Positions 1 through 8,291 of a stretch of 64,000 bases of DNA are shown here, piece by piece (the first letter of the stretch is position 1; the number at the start of each line of letters is the position of its first letter). The DNA lies in assembly GCF_003318255.1 (NCBI RefSeq), contig NZ_QOCF01000007.1:186001-250000 (forward strand), read 5' to 3'. The stretch is from Ruegeria sp. A3M17. GTDB lineage: Bacteria > Pseudomonadota > Alphaproteobacteria > Rhodobacterales > Rhodobacteraceae. The translations under genes and the position numbers were made by a program. The notes below the pieces were generated by a model, which saw only the letters and a list, made by a program, of their open reading frames with translations, was not told the origin of the DNA and ran no database searches.

Positions 1-394
1 CCGAGTATTCTTCGGCCAGCATCTCGACCACCTGCCGGGTCAGCGCGGCTACAATGGGCGTCACCAAAACCACTTGCGCGATGATCATCGCAGTCGGTGT
101 GTAGAGCAGTTCAAGCACGCCTAAAGGTCCGGATCGCGACAACATCAGATAAACCAGCAGGCCTACGACCACCGGCGGGAACCCCATCAGCGCGTTCATA
201 AGAATGATCAAAACCTGCCGCCCCGGAAAGCGTGCAACAGCCAGCGCAGCGCCAACTGGCATGCCAATCAGAGCGGAAATCAGGACGGCAAAAATGGAAA
301 CTTTAAGAGAAAGCAGCACAATCGCCCAAAGCTCTGGATCCCCATTCAGGATCAGAGTGAATGCTGTGCTGAATTCTGCTGCAAATCCCTGCAT
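1..394 (-). CDS. tupB: Tungstate-type ABC transporter permease (TupB-like), 5' part only
   Basis: This is the N-terminal part of an inner-membrane ABC permease whose 3' end lies beyond the left edge. Translating the minus strand from the ATG at 392-394 gives about 131 uninterrupted residues. They begin MQGFAAEFSTAFTLI, continue with hydrophobic segments at about residues 22-50 and 65-95, and contain the stretch ALAVARFPGRQ followed by MGFPPVVVGLLVYL. This layout is typical of the molybdate/tungstate-type (ModB/TupB) permeases; the GDPELW segment near the start is usual in the tungstate subgroup. No start codon lies between this ATG and the in-frame stop upstream. Assignment to tungstate rather than molybdate or sulfate is inference from family resemblance. 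Partner binding-protein and ATPase genes are not in the window. Confidence 0.8.
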   Translation of the reverse strand, partial: MQGFAAEFSTAFTLILNGDPELWAIVLLSLKVSIFAVLISALIGMPVGAALAVARFPGRQVLIILMNALMGFPPVVVGLLVYLMLSRSGPLGVLELLYTPTAMIIAQVVLVTPIVAALTRQVVEMLAEEYS

Positions 395-498
395 TTTCTT
401 CGGACTATCGCCAGTTTCGTATGAAATGCGTTGTTATTCATAGAATTCTACGCCAATTCGTCCTCAAGTACAGACACAATTCCGACATAAGAAACAGG

Positions 499-529
499 AA
501 ACGCGGCCCCGTTTGGGACCGCGCCTTTT
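499..529 (-). terminator. Terminator of the pyrimidine transport operon
   Basis: A GC-rich stem of about 11-12 bp with a four-base loop sits 19 bases past the stop codon of the binding-protein gene. The arms are AACGCGGCCCC and GGGACCGCGCC, with one imperfect pair. On the minus strand the stem is followed by a short T-containing stretch, which fits a Rho-independent terminator closing the long minus-strand operon. Confidence 0.6.
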
Positions 530-547
530 CAGTCGATGCGAAGCGGA

Positions 548-1537
548 TCAGTTCAGCGCCGCATCCGTGATCTGGTGCGTCCAAGCGCCGTCTGGCTGCT
601 TGGTGATCACAGGATCGGAACCACCCGCCAGCAGGGTGGCAACGGTGCGCTCAAAATCGGCCGGGTCCAGCGAACCGTTCGAACCTGAGGTCAGCTTGGC
701 GATCTCGCCCATCATGCGTTTCTGATGCTCTTCGGTCTGGGCGCCGGTCTCATCGTTTTCCAGCACGATGTCGGCTGCCTCATCCGGGTGTTCTTCGGCG
801 TATTTCCAACCCTTCATCGAAGCGCGAACGAAGCGTTCCATCTTGTCGACAAACGCCGCATCCCCAAGGTTCTCTTCCAGCACGTAAAGACCGTCCTCCA
901 ATGTCGCGACACCCTGATCTTCGTATTTGAAGGTCACCAGCTCATCCGGGTTGACGCCGGAATCGATGACCTGCCAGTATTCGTTATAGGTCATGGTGCT
1001 GATGCAGTCAGCCTGACGCTGCAGCAGCGGATCGACGTTGAAGCCTTGCTTCAGAACTTCCACACCGCTTTCGCTTTTGCCACCCGTGTCGATGCCCAGT
1101 TGGCTCATCCAACTCATGAACGGGAATTCGTTTCCAAAGAACCAGACACCCAGCGTGCGGTTCTTAAGGTCCTCGGGCGCTGCAATCCCGGCATCCTTCC
1201 AACAGGTCAGCATCATGCCCGAGCTTTTGAACGGCTGCGCGATATTGACCAGAGGCAAACCCTTTTCACGTGCAGCCAGCGCGGCGGGCATCCATTCGAC
1301 GGTCACGTCAGCGCCGCCACCTGCGATCACCTGCGTCGGTGCAATATCTGGTCCGCCGGGCAGAATAGTGACGTCCAGCCCCTCCTCCTCGTAGAACCCC
1401 TTGTCCTTGGCAACATAGTAGCCCGCGAACTGAGCCTGCGTGACCCACTTCAGTTGCAATGTCACCTCATCCGCAGCGAAAGCCGAACTGGCGGCCAGAC
1501 TAAAGGCGGCTATCGCCCCGCTGAGTAGCTTATTCAT
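548..1537 (-). CDS. ABC transporter substrate-binding protein (NMT1/ThiY-like), pyrimidine operon
   Basis: This is a periplasmic solute-binding protein of the NMT1/THI5-like (SsuA/ThiY) family, 329 residues. An N-terminal signal peptide ends near SSAFA-ADEV. The mature protein begins with the family pattern LQLKWVTQAQFAGYYVAKDKG and continues through GFYEEEGLDVTI and the substrate-cleft region GGPDIAPTQVIAGGGADV. The second ATG (1537) is preferred because AGGAG lies 8 bases upstream of it but only 2 bases from the first ATG (1543). It is the last gene of the operon carrying dihydropyrimidinase and amidohydrolase, 50 bp after a permease gene. The substrate is therefore probably a pyrimidine, dihydropyrimidine or hydantoin-like compound; that is inference from context, and thiamine-precursor pyrimidines are the main alternative. 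Confidence 0.85.
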   Translation of the reverse strand: MNKLLSGAIAAFSLAASSAFAADEVTLQLKWVTQAQFAGYYVAKDKGFYEEEGLDVTILPGGPDIAPTQVIAGGGADVTVEWMPAALAAREKGLPLVNIAQPFKSSGMMLTCWKDAGIAAPEDLKNRTLGVWFFGNEFPFMSWMSQLGIDTGGKSESGVEVLKQGFNVDPLLQRQADCISTMTYNEYWQVIDSGVNPDELVTFKYEDQGVATLEDGLYVLEENLGDAAFVDKMERFVRASMKGWKYAEEHPDEAADIVLENDETGAQTEEHQKRMMGEIAKLTSGSNGSLDPADFERTVATLLAGGSDPVITKQPDGAWTHQITDAALN

Positions 1538-1593
1538 CTTCATATCTCCTAGTTGCTGTTGGTGCCCCTTTTGGGGTCTGTTGAATTATTGTT

Positions 1594-2439
1594 TTATCCA
1601 CGTTGCGACGGGTGCCAGAATGTCACCGCCTTTTCGATCATGGCGACAAGGCCATAAAATGCGGTCCCAGCCAAAGCGGCCACCACAATCTCGGCCCAGA
1701 CCATGTCCAGCGACAATTGGCCAACGCTGGTGGATATCCGAAAGCCCATGCCAAGCGTGGGCGAGCCAAAGAACTCCGCCACGATAGCGCCGATCAACGC
1801 CAGGGTGGTAGAAATCTTTAAGCCGTTGAAGATAAAGGGCATCGCGGCGGGCAATCGCAGCTTCAGGAAACTCTGCCAATAGGTGGCCGCATAGGTCTCC
1901 ATCAGGTCGCGCTGCATGGCCGTGGCCTCACGCAGACCAGCCACGGTGTTGACCAGCATTGGGAAGAACACCATCACCACGACAACGGCGGCTTTGGAGT
2001 GCCAGTCGAACCCGAACCACATCACCAGGATGGGTGCGGTCCCGACAATCGGCAGCGCTGCGACAAAGTTCCCAACGGGCAGCAACCCTAGTCGCAGGAA
2101 ATCCCAGCGATCCACGGCAATTGCCATCAGGAATGCGGCGAAGCACCCAATGATGTATCCGCTGAACGCGCCTTTGATGATGGTCTGAACAAAGTCCTCC
2201 CACAGGATCGGCAGGCTATTGGCAAAACGCACCGCAATTACGGATGGCGCCGGCAGTATGACCAAAGACACTTCTAGCCCTCTGACCAGCAGCTCCCAAA
2301 TGACAATGATCGTTACGCCAAATATGAACGGAGCTAGAAATCGCACCAGGCGCGTGTCCGCATAAGGCCCACTGGCCAGACGGCTGTTCAGCCACCAACC
2401 CAGGACCCAAACGACGATTGCAAACAGCACCAGTATCAT
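1594..2439 (-). CDS. ABC transporter permease, pyrimidine operon (second)
   Basis: This is a SsuC/TauC/ThiX-type inner-membrane permease of 281 residues with about six hydrophobic segments. The EAA-like cytoplasmic loop is visible around MQRDLMETYAATYWQSFLKLRLPAAMPFIFNGLK. The ATG at 2439 overlaps the stop codon of the preceding permease in an ATGA arrangement, which points to translational coupling; a longer reading from 2502 is possible but would extend far into the upstream gene. Two different permeases side by side suggest a heterodimeric channel working with the ATPase at 3358-4158 and the binding protein at 548-1537. Confidence 0.88.
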   Translation of the reverse strand: MILVLFAIVVWVLGWWLNSRLASGPYADTRLVRFLAPFIFGVTIIVIWELLVRGLEVSLVILPAPSVIAVRFANSLPILWEDFVQTIIKGAFSGYIIGCFAAFLMAIAVDRWDFLRLGLLPVGNFVAALPIVGTAPILVMWFGFDWHSKAAVVVVMVFFPMLVNTVAGLREATAMQRDLMETYAATYWQSFLKLRLPAAMPFIFNGLKISTTLALIGAIVAEFFGSPTLGMGFRISTSVGQLSLDMVWAEIVVAALAGTAFYGLVAMIEKAVTFWHPSQRG

Positions 2440-3365
2440 TGCGCCATCCCCATTCTTTTCAGGACCGTCCGTTCTACAAGCCCTAGCAACCCGACCAGAC
2501 AAGCCGCCAGAATGGCCGCTGCAAACAAGGCCGACCAGATTTGCACGGTTTGGCCATAGTAGCTGCCTGCCAGCAGACGCGCACCCAAACCGGCCACCGC
2601 CCCTGTTGGCAATTCACCAACGATGGCACCGACCAGCGAAGCCGCAATGCCGATCTTCAGCGACGTAAACAGATATGGCATGGATGCGGGCAAGCGCAGC
2701 TTCCAGAACCCCTGCGACCGGCTGGCGCTGTAAGTGCGCAGCAGGTCCAGTTGCATTGCATCCGGGCTGCGAAGCCCTTTGACCATGCCGACAACCACAG
2801 GGAAGAAACTCAAATAGGCCGAGATTACCGCCTTGGGGATGATCCCCTGAATGCCCACCGAGTACAGCACCACGATAATCATTGGCGCCAAAGCGATGAT
2901 GGGAATCGTCTGGCTGACGATGGCCCATGGCATCACCGACAAGTCCATGACGCGGCTGTGCACGATCCCGACGGCCAACAGAATGCCCAATCCAGTACCG
3001 ATCACAAAGCCCAGCATCGTTGCGCTTAGCGTGACCCAGCCATGATAGATAAGTGACCGTTTCGAGGTGATTTTTTTCTGTACAGTGGTCTCCCAAATCT
3101 CGATGGCAACTTGGTGCGGAGCCGGCAGGCGTGGCCGGTCCTGCTCCCACGTGGCGGGGATGGCAAAGCTGTTATTCAACACCAGTCCGAATTCGGACAT
3201 ATCCCGACGATCCTTGGCCGAGGTTGGCTGAACTTCGGCGCCTGCACGCTCCTGTTCCGTCAAAACACCTTTGATGTTCATTGGAATGCAGGCCGCGTAC
3301 CAAAGAACGACGATCACCGCGAGAACGGTCAGAACGGCCCAGATTGCTTTGAATCCATCACTCAT
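2436..3365 (-). CDS. ABC transporter permease, pyrimidine operon (first)
   Basis: This is a binding-protein-dependent transport permease of 309 residues. A first membrane segment lies at about residues 5-27 (AIWAVLTVLAVIVVLWYAA). An unusually long periplasmic stretch of about 80 residues follows, then the five-segment permease core with the EAA-type loop MQLDLLRTYSASRSQGFWKLRLPASMPYLF. The start MSDGFKAIW (3365) overlaps the 3' end of the ATPase gene by 8 bp; an adjacent ATG at 3368 cannot be excluded. The 3' end overlaps the next permease by 4 bp. The long N-terminal periplasmic insert distinguishes it from its partner permease. Confidence 0.87.
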   Translation of the reverse strand: MSDGFKAIWAVLTVLAVIVVLWYAACIPMNIKGVLTEQERAGAEVQPTSAKDRRDMSEFGLVLNNSFAIPATWEQDRPRLPAPHQVAIEIWETTVQKKITSKRSLIYHGWVTLSATMLGFVIGTGLGILLAVGIVHSRVMDLSVMPWAIVSQTIPIIALAPMIIVVLYSVGIQGIIPKAVISAYLSFFPVVVGMVKGLRSPDAMQLDLLRTYSASRSQGFWKLRLPASMPYLFTSLKIGIAASLVGAIVGELPTGAVAGLGARLLAGSYYGQTVQIWSALFAAAILAACLVGLLGLVERTVLKRMGMAQ

Positions 3366-4158
3366 CATCCGCATGCCCCGCCCGCAGACCCTCGCGCACA
3401 CGATGCGCCACTTCGATGAACTCAGGCGTGTCGCGGATGTCCAATGGACGTTCTTTCGGCAGCGGGCTATCGATCACATCCGTAATTCGCCCTGGCCGCG
3501 GGCTCATCACGACGATCTTCGTGCTCAGATACACCGCCTCGGGGATCGAGTGAGTGACAAAACCAATGGTCTTTTCCGTGCGTGCCCACAGCGCCAAAAG
3601 TTGTTCGTTCAGGTGATCGCGCACGATCTCGTCCAGCGCCCCAAAGGGTTCGTCCATCAACAGTATATCAGCGTCAAATGCGAGCGCCCGCGCAATACTG
3701 GCGCGCTGCTGCATGCCTCCGGATAACTGCCACGGGAATTTCCCACCAAACCCTTCAAGATCAACAAGTTCCAGAACGCTTCTCACACGTTCATCCTGCT
3801 CGGCGGTCGAATATCCCATGATCTCAAGCGGCAGCTTGATGTTTTTGGCGATGGTGCGCCAGGGATACAGCCCCGCCGCCTGAAACACATAGCCATAGGC
3901 CCGGTTCCGCCGCGCCTCATCGGGGGTCATGCCATTGACCGTCAGGGTTCCTCCGGTCGGTGTTTCAAGCGCAGCGATACAGCGCAAAAAGGTGGTTTTC
4001 CCGCAGCCTGAGGGACCGATGAAACTGACAAATTCGCCCTTGTCGACCGTCAGGTTCACGTCTTTCAACGCGTGGATTGGTCCGTCATTGGTCTGGAAGG
4101 TCAGATCGAGATGAGCAGCTTCGAAAATGCAAGTCTGCTGCCTTGAATTATTGGTCAC
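3358..4158 (-). CDS. ABC transporter ATP-binding protein, pyrimidine operon
   Basis: This is the cytoplasmic ATPase subunit (SsuB/TauB/ThiZ group), 266 residues. Visible motifs are Walker A GPSGCGKTTFLRC, the Q-loop region YVFQAAGLYPW, signature LSGGMQQRASIARA, Walker B ILLMDEPFGALDE and the switch histidine in IGFVTHSIPEA. A GTG start at 4158 is chosen because AGGA lies 9 bases upstream; a second GTG six bases earlier (4164) has poorer spacing, and the longer ATG reading from 4227 would overlap the neighbouring membrane-protein gene. It powers the two permeases that follow without a gap. Confidence 0.9.
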   Translation of the reverse strand: MTNNSRQQTCIFEAAHLDLTFQTNDGPIHALKDVNLTVDKGEFVSFIGPSGCGKTTFLRCIAALETPTGGTLTVNGMTPDEARRNRAYGYVFQAAGLYPWRTIAKNIKLPLEIMGYSTAEQDERVRSVLELVDLEGFGGKFPWQLSGGMQQRASIARALAFDADILLMDEPFGALDEIVRDHLNEQLLALWARTEKTIGFVTHSIPEAVYLSTKIVVMSPRPGRITDVIDSPLPKERPLDIRDTPEFIEVAHRVREGLRAGHADDE

Positions 4159-4169
4159 TGTCACACTTC

Positions 4170-4670
4170 CTATTTCTTCCGCTTTTTCAGCGTCTTTTCT
4201 ATGGCGAGTAAAGTAAGGGCCACGCAACTTGTTATTCCCAAGACCGAGAACACAACCGGGAATAATGTAACCAGCGGCCTTAGAGACACGGGTACTCCAT
4301 TCGCGCCGACAATCAGAAATGAACCGATAAACAGAACGACCAAAACCGATGTAAGAATTGCGAGCAAAAAGGCACGGGTTTCCGACATTTGTGTGCTCAG
4401 AACGTCATAAGCGAGCAATATGAGCGGTGCCATGACGATAGTCGCCGCCGGAACCGCAAAAGCGCTCGCAAAGAGACCCCACATCCCGATTGCAACAATC
4501 AGTTCGCTTACAGATTGCGGGCAGATAAACTCGCACCTAGTTCCAAACAGTTCTAGATAAATGATCGTCCAGAGGACCGCGTTGCATACGAAGCAACTGA
4601 TAAAAACCACAAGAGCGAGGCGCTTTGCCAGTTTCCACGGTGACGCCACAGGTCGAACATCAAGGGTCAT
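4170..4670 (-). CDS. Uncharacterised four-helix membrane protein inside the pyrimidine operon
   Basis: This is a 166-residue hydrophobic protein with no recognised family. Four membrane segments can be seen at about residues 20-43, 58-85, 98-122 and 131-155, and the protein ends in a strongly basic tail (EKTLKKRKK). Two cysteines lie close together in the first external loop (RCEFICPQS). The ATG at 4670 lies 12 bp after the dihydropyrimidinase stop; a GTG nine bases upstream is an alternative start. The coding DNA is visibly less GC-rich than the genes on either side, so it may be a later insertion. Co-transcription with the transporter is likely from spacing; function is unknown. Confidence 0.75.
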   Translation of the reverse strand: MTLDVRPVASPWKLAKRLALVVFISCFVCNAVLWTIIYLELFGTRCEFICPQSVSELIVAIGMWGLFASAFAVPAATIVMAPLILLAYDVLSTQMSETRAFLLAILTSVLVVLFIGSFLIVGANGVPVSLRPLVTLFPVVFSVLGITSCVALTLLAIEKTLKKRKK

Positions 4671-4682
4671 AGCCCGCACGCT

Positions 4683-6137
4683 TCATACCCCCGTTGCCGG
4701 GATGCCCGTCCGTTCAACCGGCCGAGGCGCGGTCAGCTCTTTCCAGGTGCTTAGCGCTTTGTTCACAGTGGTATTGGCCTCACGTGCAACAAAATCGCCG
4801 TGGCCTTCCTGCGTGCGGATTTCCCCATCATGCACAGCCACGTGCCCACGAGTAAGGGTAAAGCGCGGCAGGCCTTTGACCTCTTTGCCCTCGAATACAT
4901 TGTAGTCGATCGAGGATTGTTGCGCATCGGCACGGATCGTCTTGGACTTTTCAGGATCCCAAACCACCAGATCCGCATCAGCGCCAACCAAAACGGCACC
5001 TTTTTTCGGATAACAATTCAATATCTTGGCGATATTAGTTGAAGTCACGGCCACAAATTCGTTCGGTGTCAAACGCCCGGTGTTTACCCCATGGGTCCAC
5101 AGCATCGGCATCCGATCTTCAAGCCCGCCGGTGCCGTTGGGGATCTTGGTAAAGTCGCCTACACCATAGCGCTTTTGTTCGGTGGTAAAGGCACAATGGT
5201 CTGTTGCCACAACGCTCAACGATCCCGATTGCAGACCGTTCCACAAGCTGTCCTGATGCTGCTTATTCCGGAACGGAGGGCTCATGACCCGACGTGCTGC
5301 ATGATCCCAATCCTGGTTGAAGTATTCGCTCTCATCCAAAGTCAGGTGCTGGATCAGGGGTTCACCCCAGACCCGCTTGCCCTGCAATTTGGCTCGCCGG
5401 ATCGCCTCATGTGCATCCTCACAGGACGTATGCACCACATAAAGTGGCACGCCCGCCATATCTGCGATCATGATGGCACGGTTGGTCGCCTCGCCTTCAA
5501 CCTGCGGCGGGCGGGAATAGGCATGCGCCTCGGGGCCGTTGTTCCCTTCGGCCAGCAGTTTGGCACTGAGTTCCGCCACCACATCGCCGTTCTCGGCGTG
5601 GACCATCGCGATGCCGCCCAGTTCGGACAAACGCTTGAACGAGGCGAACAGTTCGTCATCATTCACCATCAATGCGCCCTTGTAGGCCATGAAATGCTTG
5701 AACGTGTTGATCCCCCGCGTTTCAATCACCGTTTTGATGTCATCGAACACCTGCTCGCCCCACCAGGTCACGGCCATGTGGAACGAGTAATCGCAATTCG
5801 CGCGGGTGGATTTGTTGTCCCAGCGTTTCAACGCATCCAAAAGGCTTTCCCCGGGGTTTGGCAGCGCGAAATCGACTACCATCGTGGTTCCACCCGCCAG
5901 CGCAGCCCGCGTACCGCTTTCGAAATCGTCGCTGGAATAGGTGCCCATAAATGGCATCTCCAGATGGGTATGCGGATCAATCCCACCCGGCATCACATAG
6001 CAGCCCGTTGCGTCCAGTTCCTTGTCACCCTTCAGATCCATCCCGATCTCGGTGATGACGCCATCTTCGACCATGACGTCCGCCTTGTAGGACAGATCGG
6101 CGGTCACAATGGTTCCGTTTTTGATAACAGTGCTCAT
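4683..6137 (-). CDS. hydA: Dihydropyrimidinase (D-hydantoinase family)
   Basis: This enzyme hydrolyses 5,6-dihydrouracil or dihydrothymine to the N-carbamoyl-beta-amino acid, the second step of reductive pyrimidine breakdown. The protein has 484 residues, normal for the family. The binuclear zinc site is visible: HPH-T-H pattern in GGIDPHTHLEMPF at about residues 51-63, the lysine expected to be carboxylated in FKHFMAYKGAL near 150, histidines in MVHAENGD and YVVHTSCEDA, and the aspartate in VATDHCAF. The second in-frame ATG is preferred because GGGAG lies about 6 bases upstream of it, while the first ATG is immediately adjacent to that sequence. It follows the amidohydrolase gene that performs the next step. 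Confidence 0.96.
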   Translation of the reverse strand: MSTVIKNGTIVTADLSYKADVMVEDGVITEIGMDLKGDKELDATGCYVMPGGIDPHTHLEMPFMGTYSSDDFESGTRAALAGGTTMVVDFALPNPGESLLDALKRWDNKSTRANCDYSFHMAVTWWGEQVFDDIKTVIETRGINTFKHFMAYKGALMVNDDELFASFKRLSELGGIAMVHAENGDVVAELSAKLLAEGNNGPEAHAYSRPPQVEGEATNRAIMIADMAGVPLYVVHTSCEDAHEAIRRAKLQGKRVWGEPLIQHLTLDESEYFNQDWDHAARRVMSPPFRNKQHQDSLWNGLQSGSLSVVATDHCAFTTEQKRYGVGDFTKIPNGTGGLEDRMPMLWTHGVNTGRLTPNEFVAVTSTNIAKILNCYPKKGAVLVGADADLVVWDPEKSKTIRADAQQSSIDYNVFEGKEVKGLPRFTLTRGHVAVHDGEIRTQEGHGDFVAREANTTVNKALSTWKELTAPRPVERTGIPATGV

Positions 6138-6230
6138 TTTCATCTCCCTGACGCGGTCTGCGCCGCATGCTTCATCTGGCCAAAAATATCCCGGGGGAGT
6201 CGCCCGTTGGACGACGGGGGCAGCGCCCCC

Positions 6231-7481
6231 TTATTCCACAATCTCAGCCGTCTCGACGACCGCATGAAACAGAACATCCGCCCCGGCTGCGGCCCAGTCC
6301 TTGCTGATCTCTTCCGCCTCGTTGTGGCTCAAACCGTCAACACACGGGCACATGACCATGGCGGTCGGGGCCACCCGGTTGATCCAGCAGGCATCGTGCC
6401 CCGCCCCTGAGATGATATCGGTGTGAGAATAGCCCAGCCGCTCCGCCGCGTCCCGAACCGCCGCGACGCAGCCGTCGTCGAACGTCACCGGGTCAAACCC
6501 GCCGACCTTCTCGAACTCGATCTGCAGGCCCATCTCTTCTACGATATCCTCGGCGACGACATGCAGGCGATTTACCATGTCAGTGATCACCTCCAAATCA
6601 GGCGAGCGGAAATCGACCGTGAACACAGCCTTGCCGGGGATCACGTTGCGAGAGTTAGGGAACACGTCAATATGCCCTACAGCACCGACGGCATGGGGCG
6701 CATGGGACCACGCGATCTCATCCACTTTCTCAAGAATACGCGCCATCGCCAGCCCTGCGTTTTTGCGCATCGGCATCGGAGTAGATCCGGTATGTGCATC
6801 TTTGCCTGTCACGGTAATCTGCGTCCAGCTCAGCCCCTGCCCGTGTGTCACAACACCGATATCCTTGCCCTCGGCCTCAAGGATCGGCCCCTGTTCGATG
6901 TGCAGTTCAAAGAAGGCATGCATTTTGCGGGCACCAACCTCCTCATCGCCGCGCCAGCCAATGCGCTTTAGCTCATCGCCGAACGTCTTGCCCTCGGCAT
7001 CTTCGCGGTCATAGGCCCAGTCTTGCGTGTGCATCCCGGCAAAGACACCCGAAGACAACATTGCCGGCGCATAACGCGTTCCCTCTTCGTTGGTCCAGTT
7101 GGTCGCCACGATCGGGTGTTTGGTTTTGATGTCCAAATCGTTCAGCGTGCGGATGATTTCCAGCCCGCCCAATACACCCAGCACGCCATCATACTTGCCA
7201 CCGGTTGGCTGCGTATCCAGGTGAGAGCCGACATAGACCGGCAACGCATCCGGATCGGTCCCTTCGCGGCGGGCAAACATATTGCCCATCTGATCCAGCC
7301 CCATGGTGCAGCCCGCATCCTCGCACCACTTTTGAAACAAGGCGCGCCCTTCTGCGTCCTCATCCGTCAGGGTCTGGCGGTTGTTCCCGCCCGCAATGCC
7401 AGGGCCAATCTTGGCCATCTCCATAAGGCTGTCCCAAAGTCTGTTGCCATTGATCCTGAGATTCTGCGCCGGAGCTGCCAT
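6231..7481 (-). CDS. Zn-dependent N-carbamoyl-amino-acid hydrolase / beta-ureidopropionase (M20 family; HyuC/AmaB/PydC-like)
   Basis: This enzyme converts N-carbamoyl-beta-alanine or N-carbamoyl-beta-aminoisobutyrate to the free beta-amino acid, CO2 and ammonia, the last step of the reductive pathway. It has 416 residues with the M20-type metal ligands in GSHLDTQPTGGKYDG, NEEGTRYAPAMLSSG and the C-terminal GAGHDACWINRVAPTAM and CVDGLSHNEAE. The start MAAPAQNL at 7481 has GGGAAG at good spacing; the longer reading from 7538 would run through the RutR box. It is the first gene of the minus-strand operon and lies next to the divergent regulator gene. Substrate stereochemistry (beta-ureido acid versus L-carbamoyl amino acid) cannot be decided from sequence alone; the operon favours the pyrimidine role. 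Confidence 0.93.
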   Translation of the reverse strand: MAAPAQNLRINGNRLWDSLMEMAKIGPGIAGGNNRQTLTDEDAEGRALFQKWCEDAGCTMGLDQMGNMFARREGTDPDALPVYVGSHLDTQPTGGKYDGVLGVLGGLEIIRTLNDLDIKTKHPIVATNWTNEEGTRYAPAMLSSGVFAGMHTQDWAYDREDAEGKTFGDELKRIGWRGDEEVGARKMHAFFELHIEQGPILEAEGKDIGVVTHGQGLSWTQITVTGKDAHTGSTPMPMRKNAGLAMARILEKVDEIAWSHAPHAVGAVGHIDVFPNSRNVIPGKAVFTVDFRSPDLEVITDMVNRLHVVAEDIVEEMGLQIEFEKVGGFDPVTFDDGCVAAVRDAAERLGYSHTDIISGAGHDACWINRVAPTAMVMCPCVDGLSHNEAEEISKDWAAAGADVLFHAVVETAEIVE

Positions 7482-7529
7482 CTTGTTCTTCCCTGTTGCT
7501 TGCGATTTGGCTCGCTTTTGGTGTCTTGA

Positions 7530-7547
7530 TTTGACCATCTGGTCAAA
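7530..7547. promoter_or_regulatory. RutR-type operator palindrome
   Basis: The 18-base sequence TTTGACCATCTGGTCAAA has perfect 8-base inverted arms around a 2-base centre and fully matches the published RutR consensus TTGACCANNTGGTCAA. It lies 48 bp upstream of the amidohydrolase start and 105 bp upstream of the rutR-like gene, so it can control both divergent transcripts. In Escherichia coli, RutR leaves such sites when uracil or thymine is bound; the same response here is inference. Confidence 0.9.
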
Positions 7548-7652
7548 CTCACGCTATCACGGGTTCAACATCAGTCAAGAAATTGCATAGAGCCGCCGCA
7601 AAAAACGACAAAGTTCGCGCCCGCTTGACGGAAAAAGAGACAACTGGAAAAC

Positions 7653-8261
7653 ATGCCCAAAGACCGCGCCCCGACCCGAATTCAAAAAAAGAACCGCGCC
7701 GCGATCCTCGAGGCCGCGCTGAACGTGTTTTCGGCGCATGGGTTTCGCGGAGCGACAGTCGATCAGATCGCGACTGAAGCCGGGCTGAGCAAGCCGAACC
7801 TGTTATATTATTTCCCGTCGAAAGAGGCGATCCACACCGCCTTGCTGTCCGGCCTGTTAGAGATCTGGTTGGCACCGCTGCATGATCTGGACGCGGATGG
7901 CGATCCGATGGAGGAAATCCTGGCCTATATCCGACGCAAGCTGCAGATGAGTCGGGACTTGCCGCGCGAAAGCCGCTTGTTTGCGAACGAACTGGTCCAG
8001 GGAGCACCGCGTATTCATGAGTCGTTGTCCAATGATCTAAAAACGCTGGTCGATGAAAAAAAGGCGATTCTTACACAGTGGATGGATCAGGGCAAGATCG
8101 CGCGCCTGCACCCCTATCACCTGATTTTCTCAATCTGGGCGCTGACACAACATTACGCGGATTTCGACGTTCAGGTTCGCGCAATTCTGGGCGACGAAGA
8201 CCCGTTTGATGGGGCCGAGCCTTTTATCGATACGCTCTACCGAAAACTTCTGACGCCGTAG
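7653..8261 (+). CDS. rutR: RutR-like TetR-family pyrimidine regulator
   Basis: This is a 202-residue TetR-family repressor with the RutR/YcdC-type C-terminal domain. The DNA-binding helix-turn-helix lies at about residues 24-62, within ILEAALNVFSAHGFRGATVDQIATEAGLSKPNLLYYFPSKEAI (read in parts); the LLYYFPSKE turn is the usual end of the TetR recognition region. The ligand domain includes SRDLPRESRLFANELVQGAP and HLIFSIWALTQHYADF, which fit the RutR uracil-binding fold. It is divergent from the pyrimidine operon, with a perfect RutR box in the gap. It probably also controls the preT-preA locus at 15-18.7 kb, where two related boxes are seen. Confidence 0.92.
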   Translation: MPKDRAPTRIQKKNRAAILEAALNVFSAHGFRGATVDQIATEAGLSKPNLLYYFPSKEAIHTALLSGLLEIWLAPLHDLDADGDPMEEILAYIRRKLQMSRDLPRESRLFANELVQGAPRIHESLSNDLKTLVDEKKAILTQWMDQGKIARLHPYHLIFSIWALTQHYADFDVQVRAILGDEDPFDGAEPFIDTLYRKLLTP

Positions 8262-8291
8262 AAGAACGGCTTTTGTCTGCAGCCCTGATTC

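Noticed and set aside
5091..6410. 439-codon plus-strand open frame across the dihydropyrimidinase gene
   Set aside because: It is fully antisense to a gene with complete motifs, has a Cys/His/Arg-rich composition typical of a shadow frame, and shows no recognisable domain.
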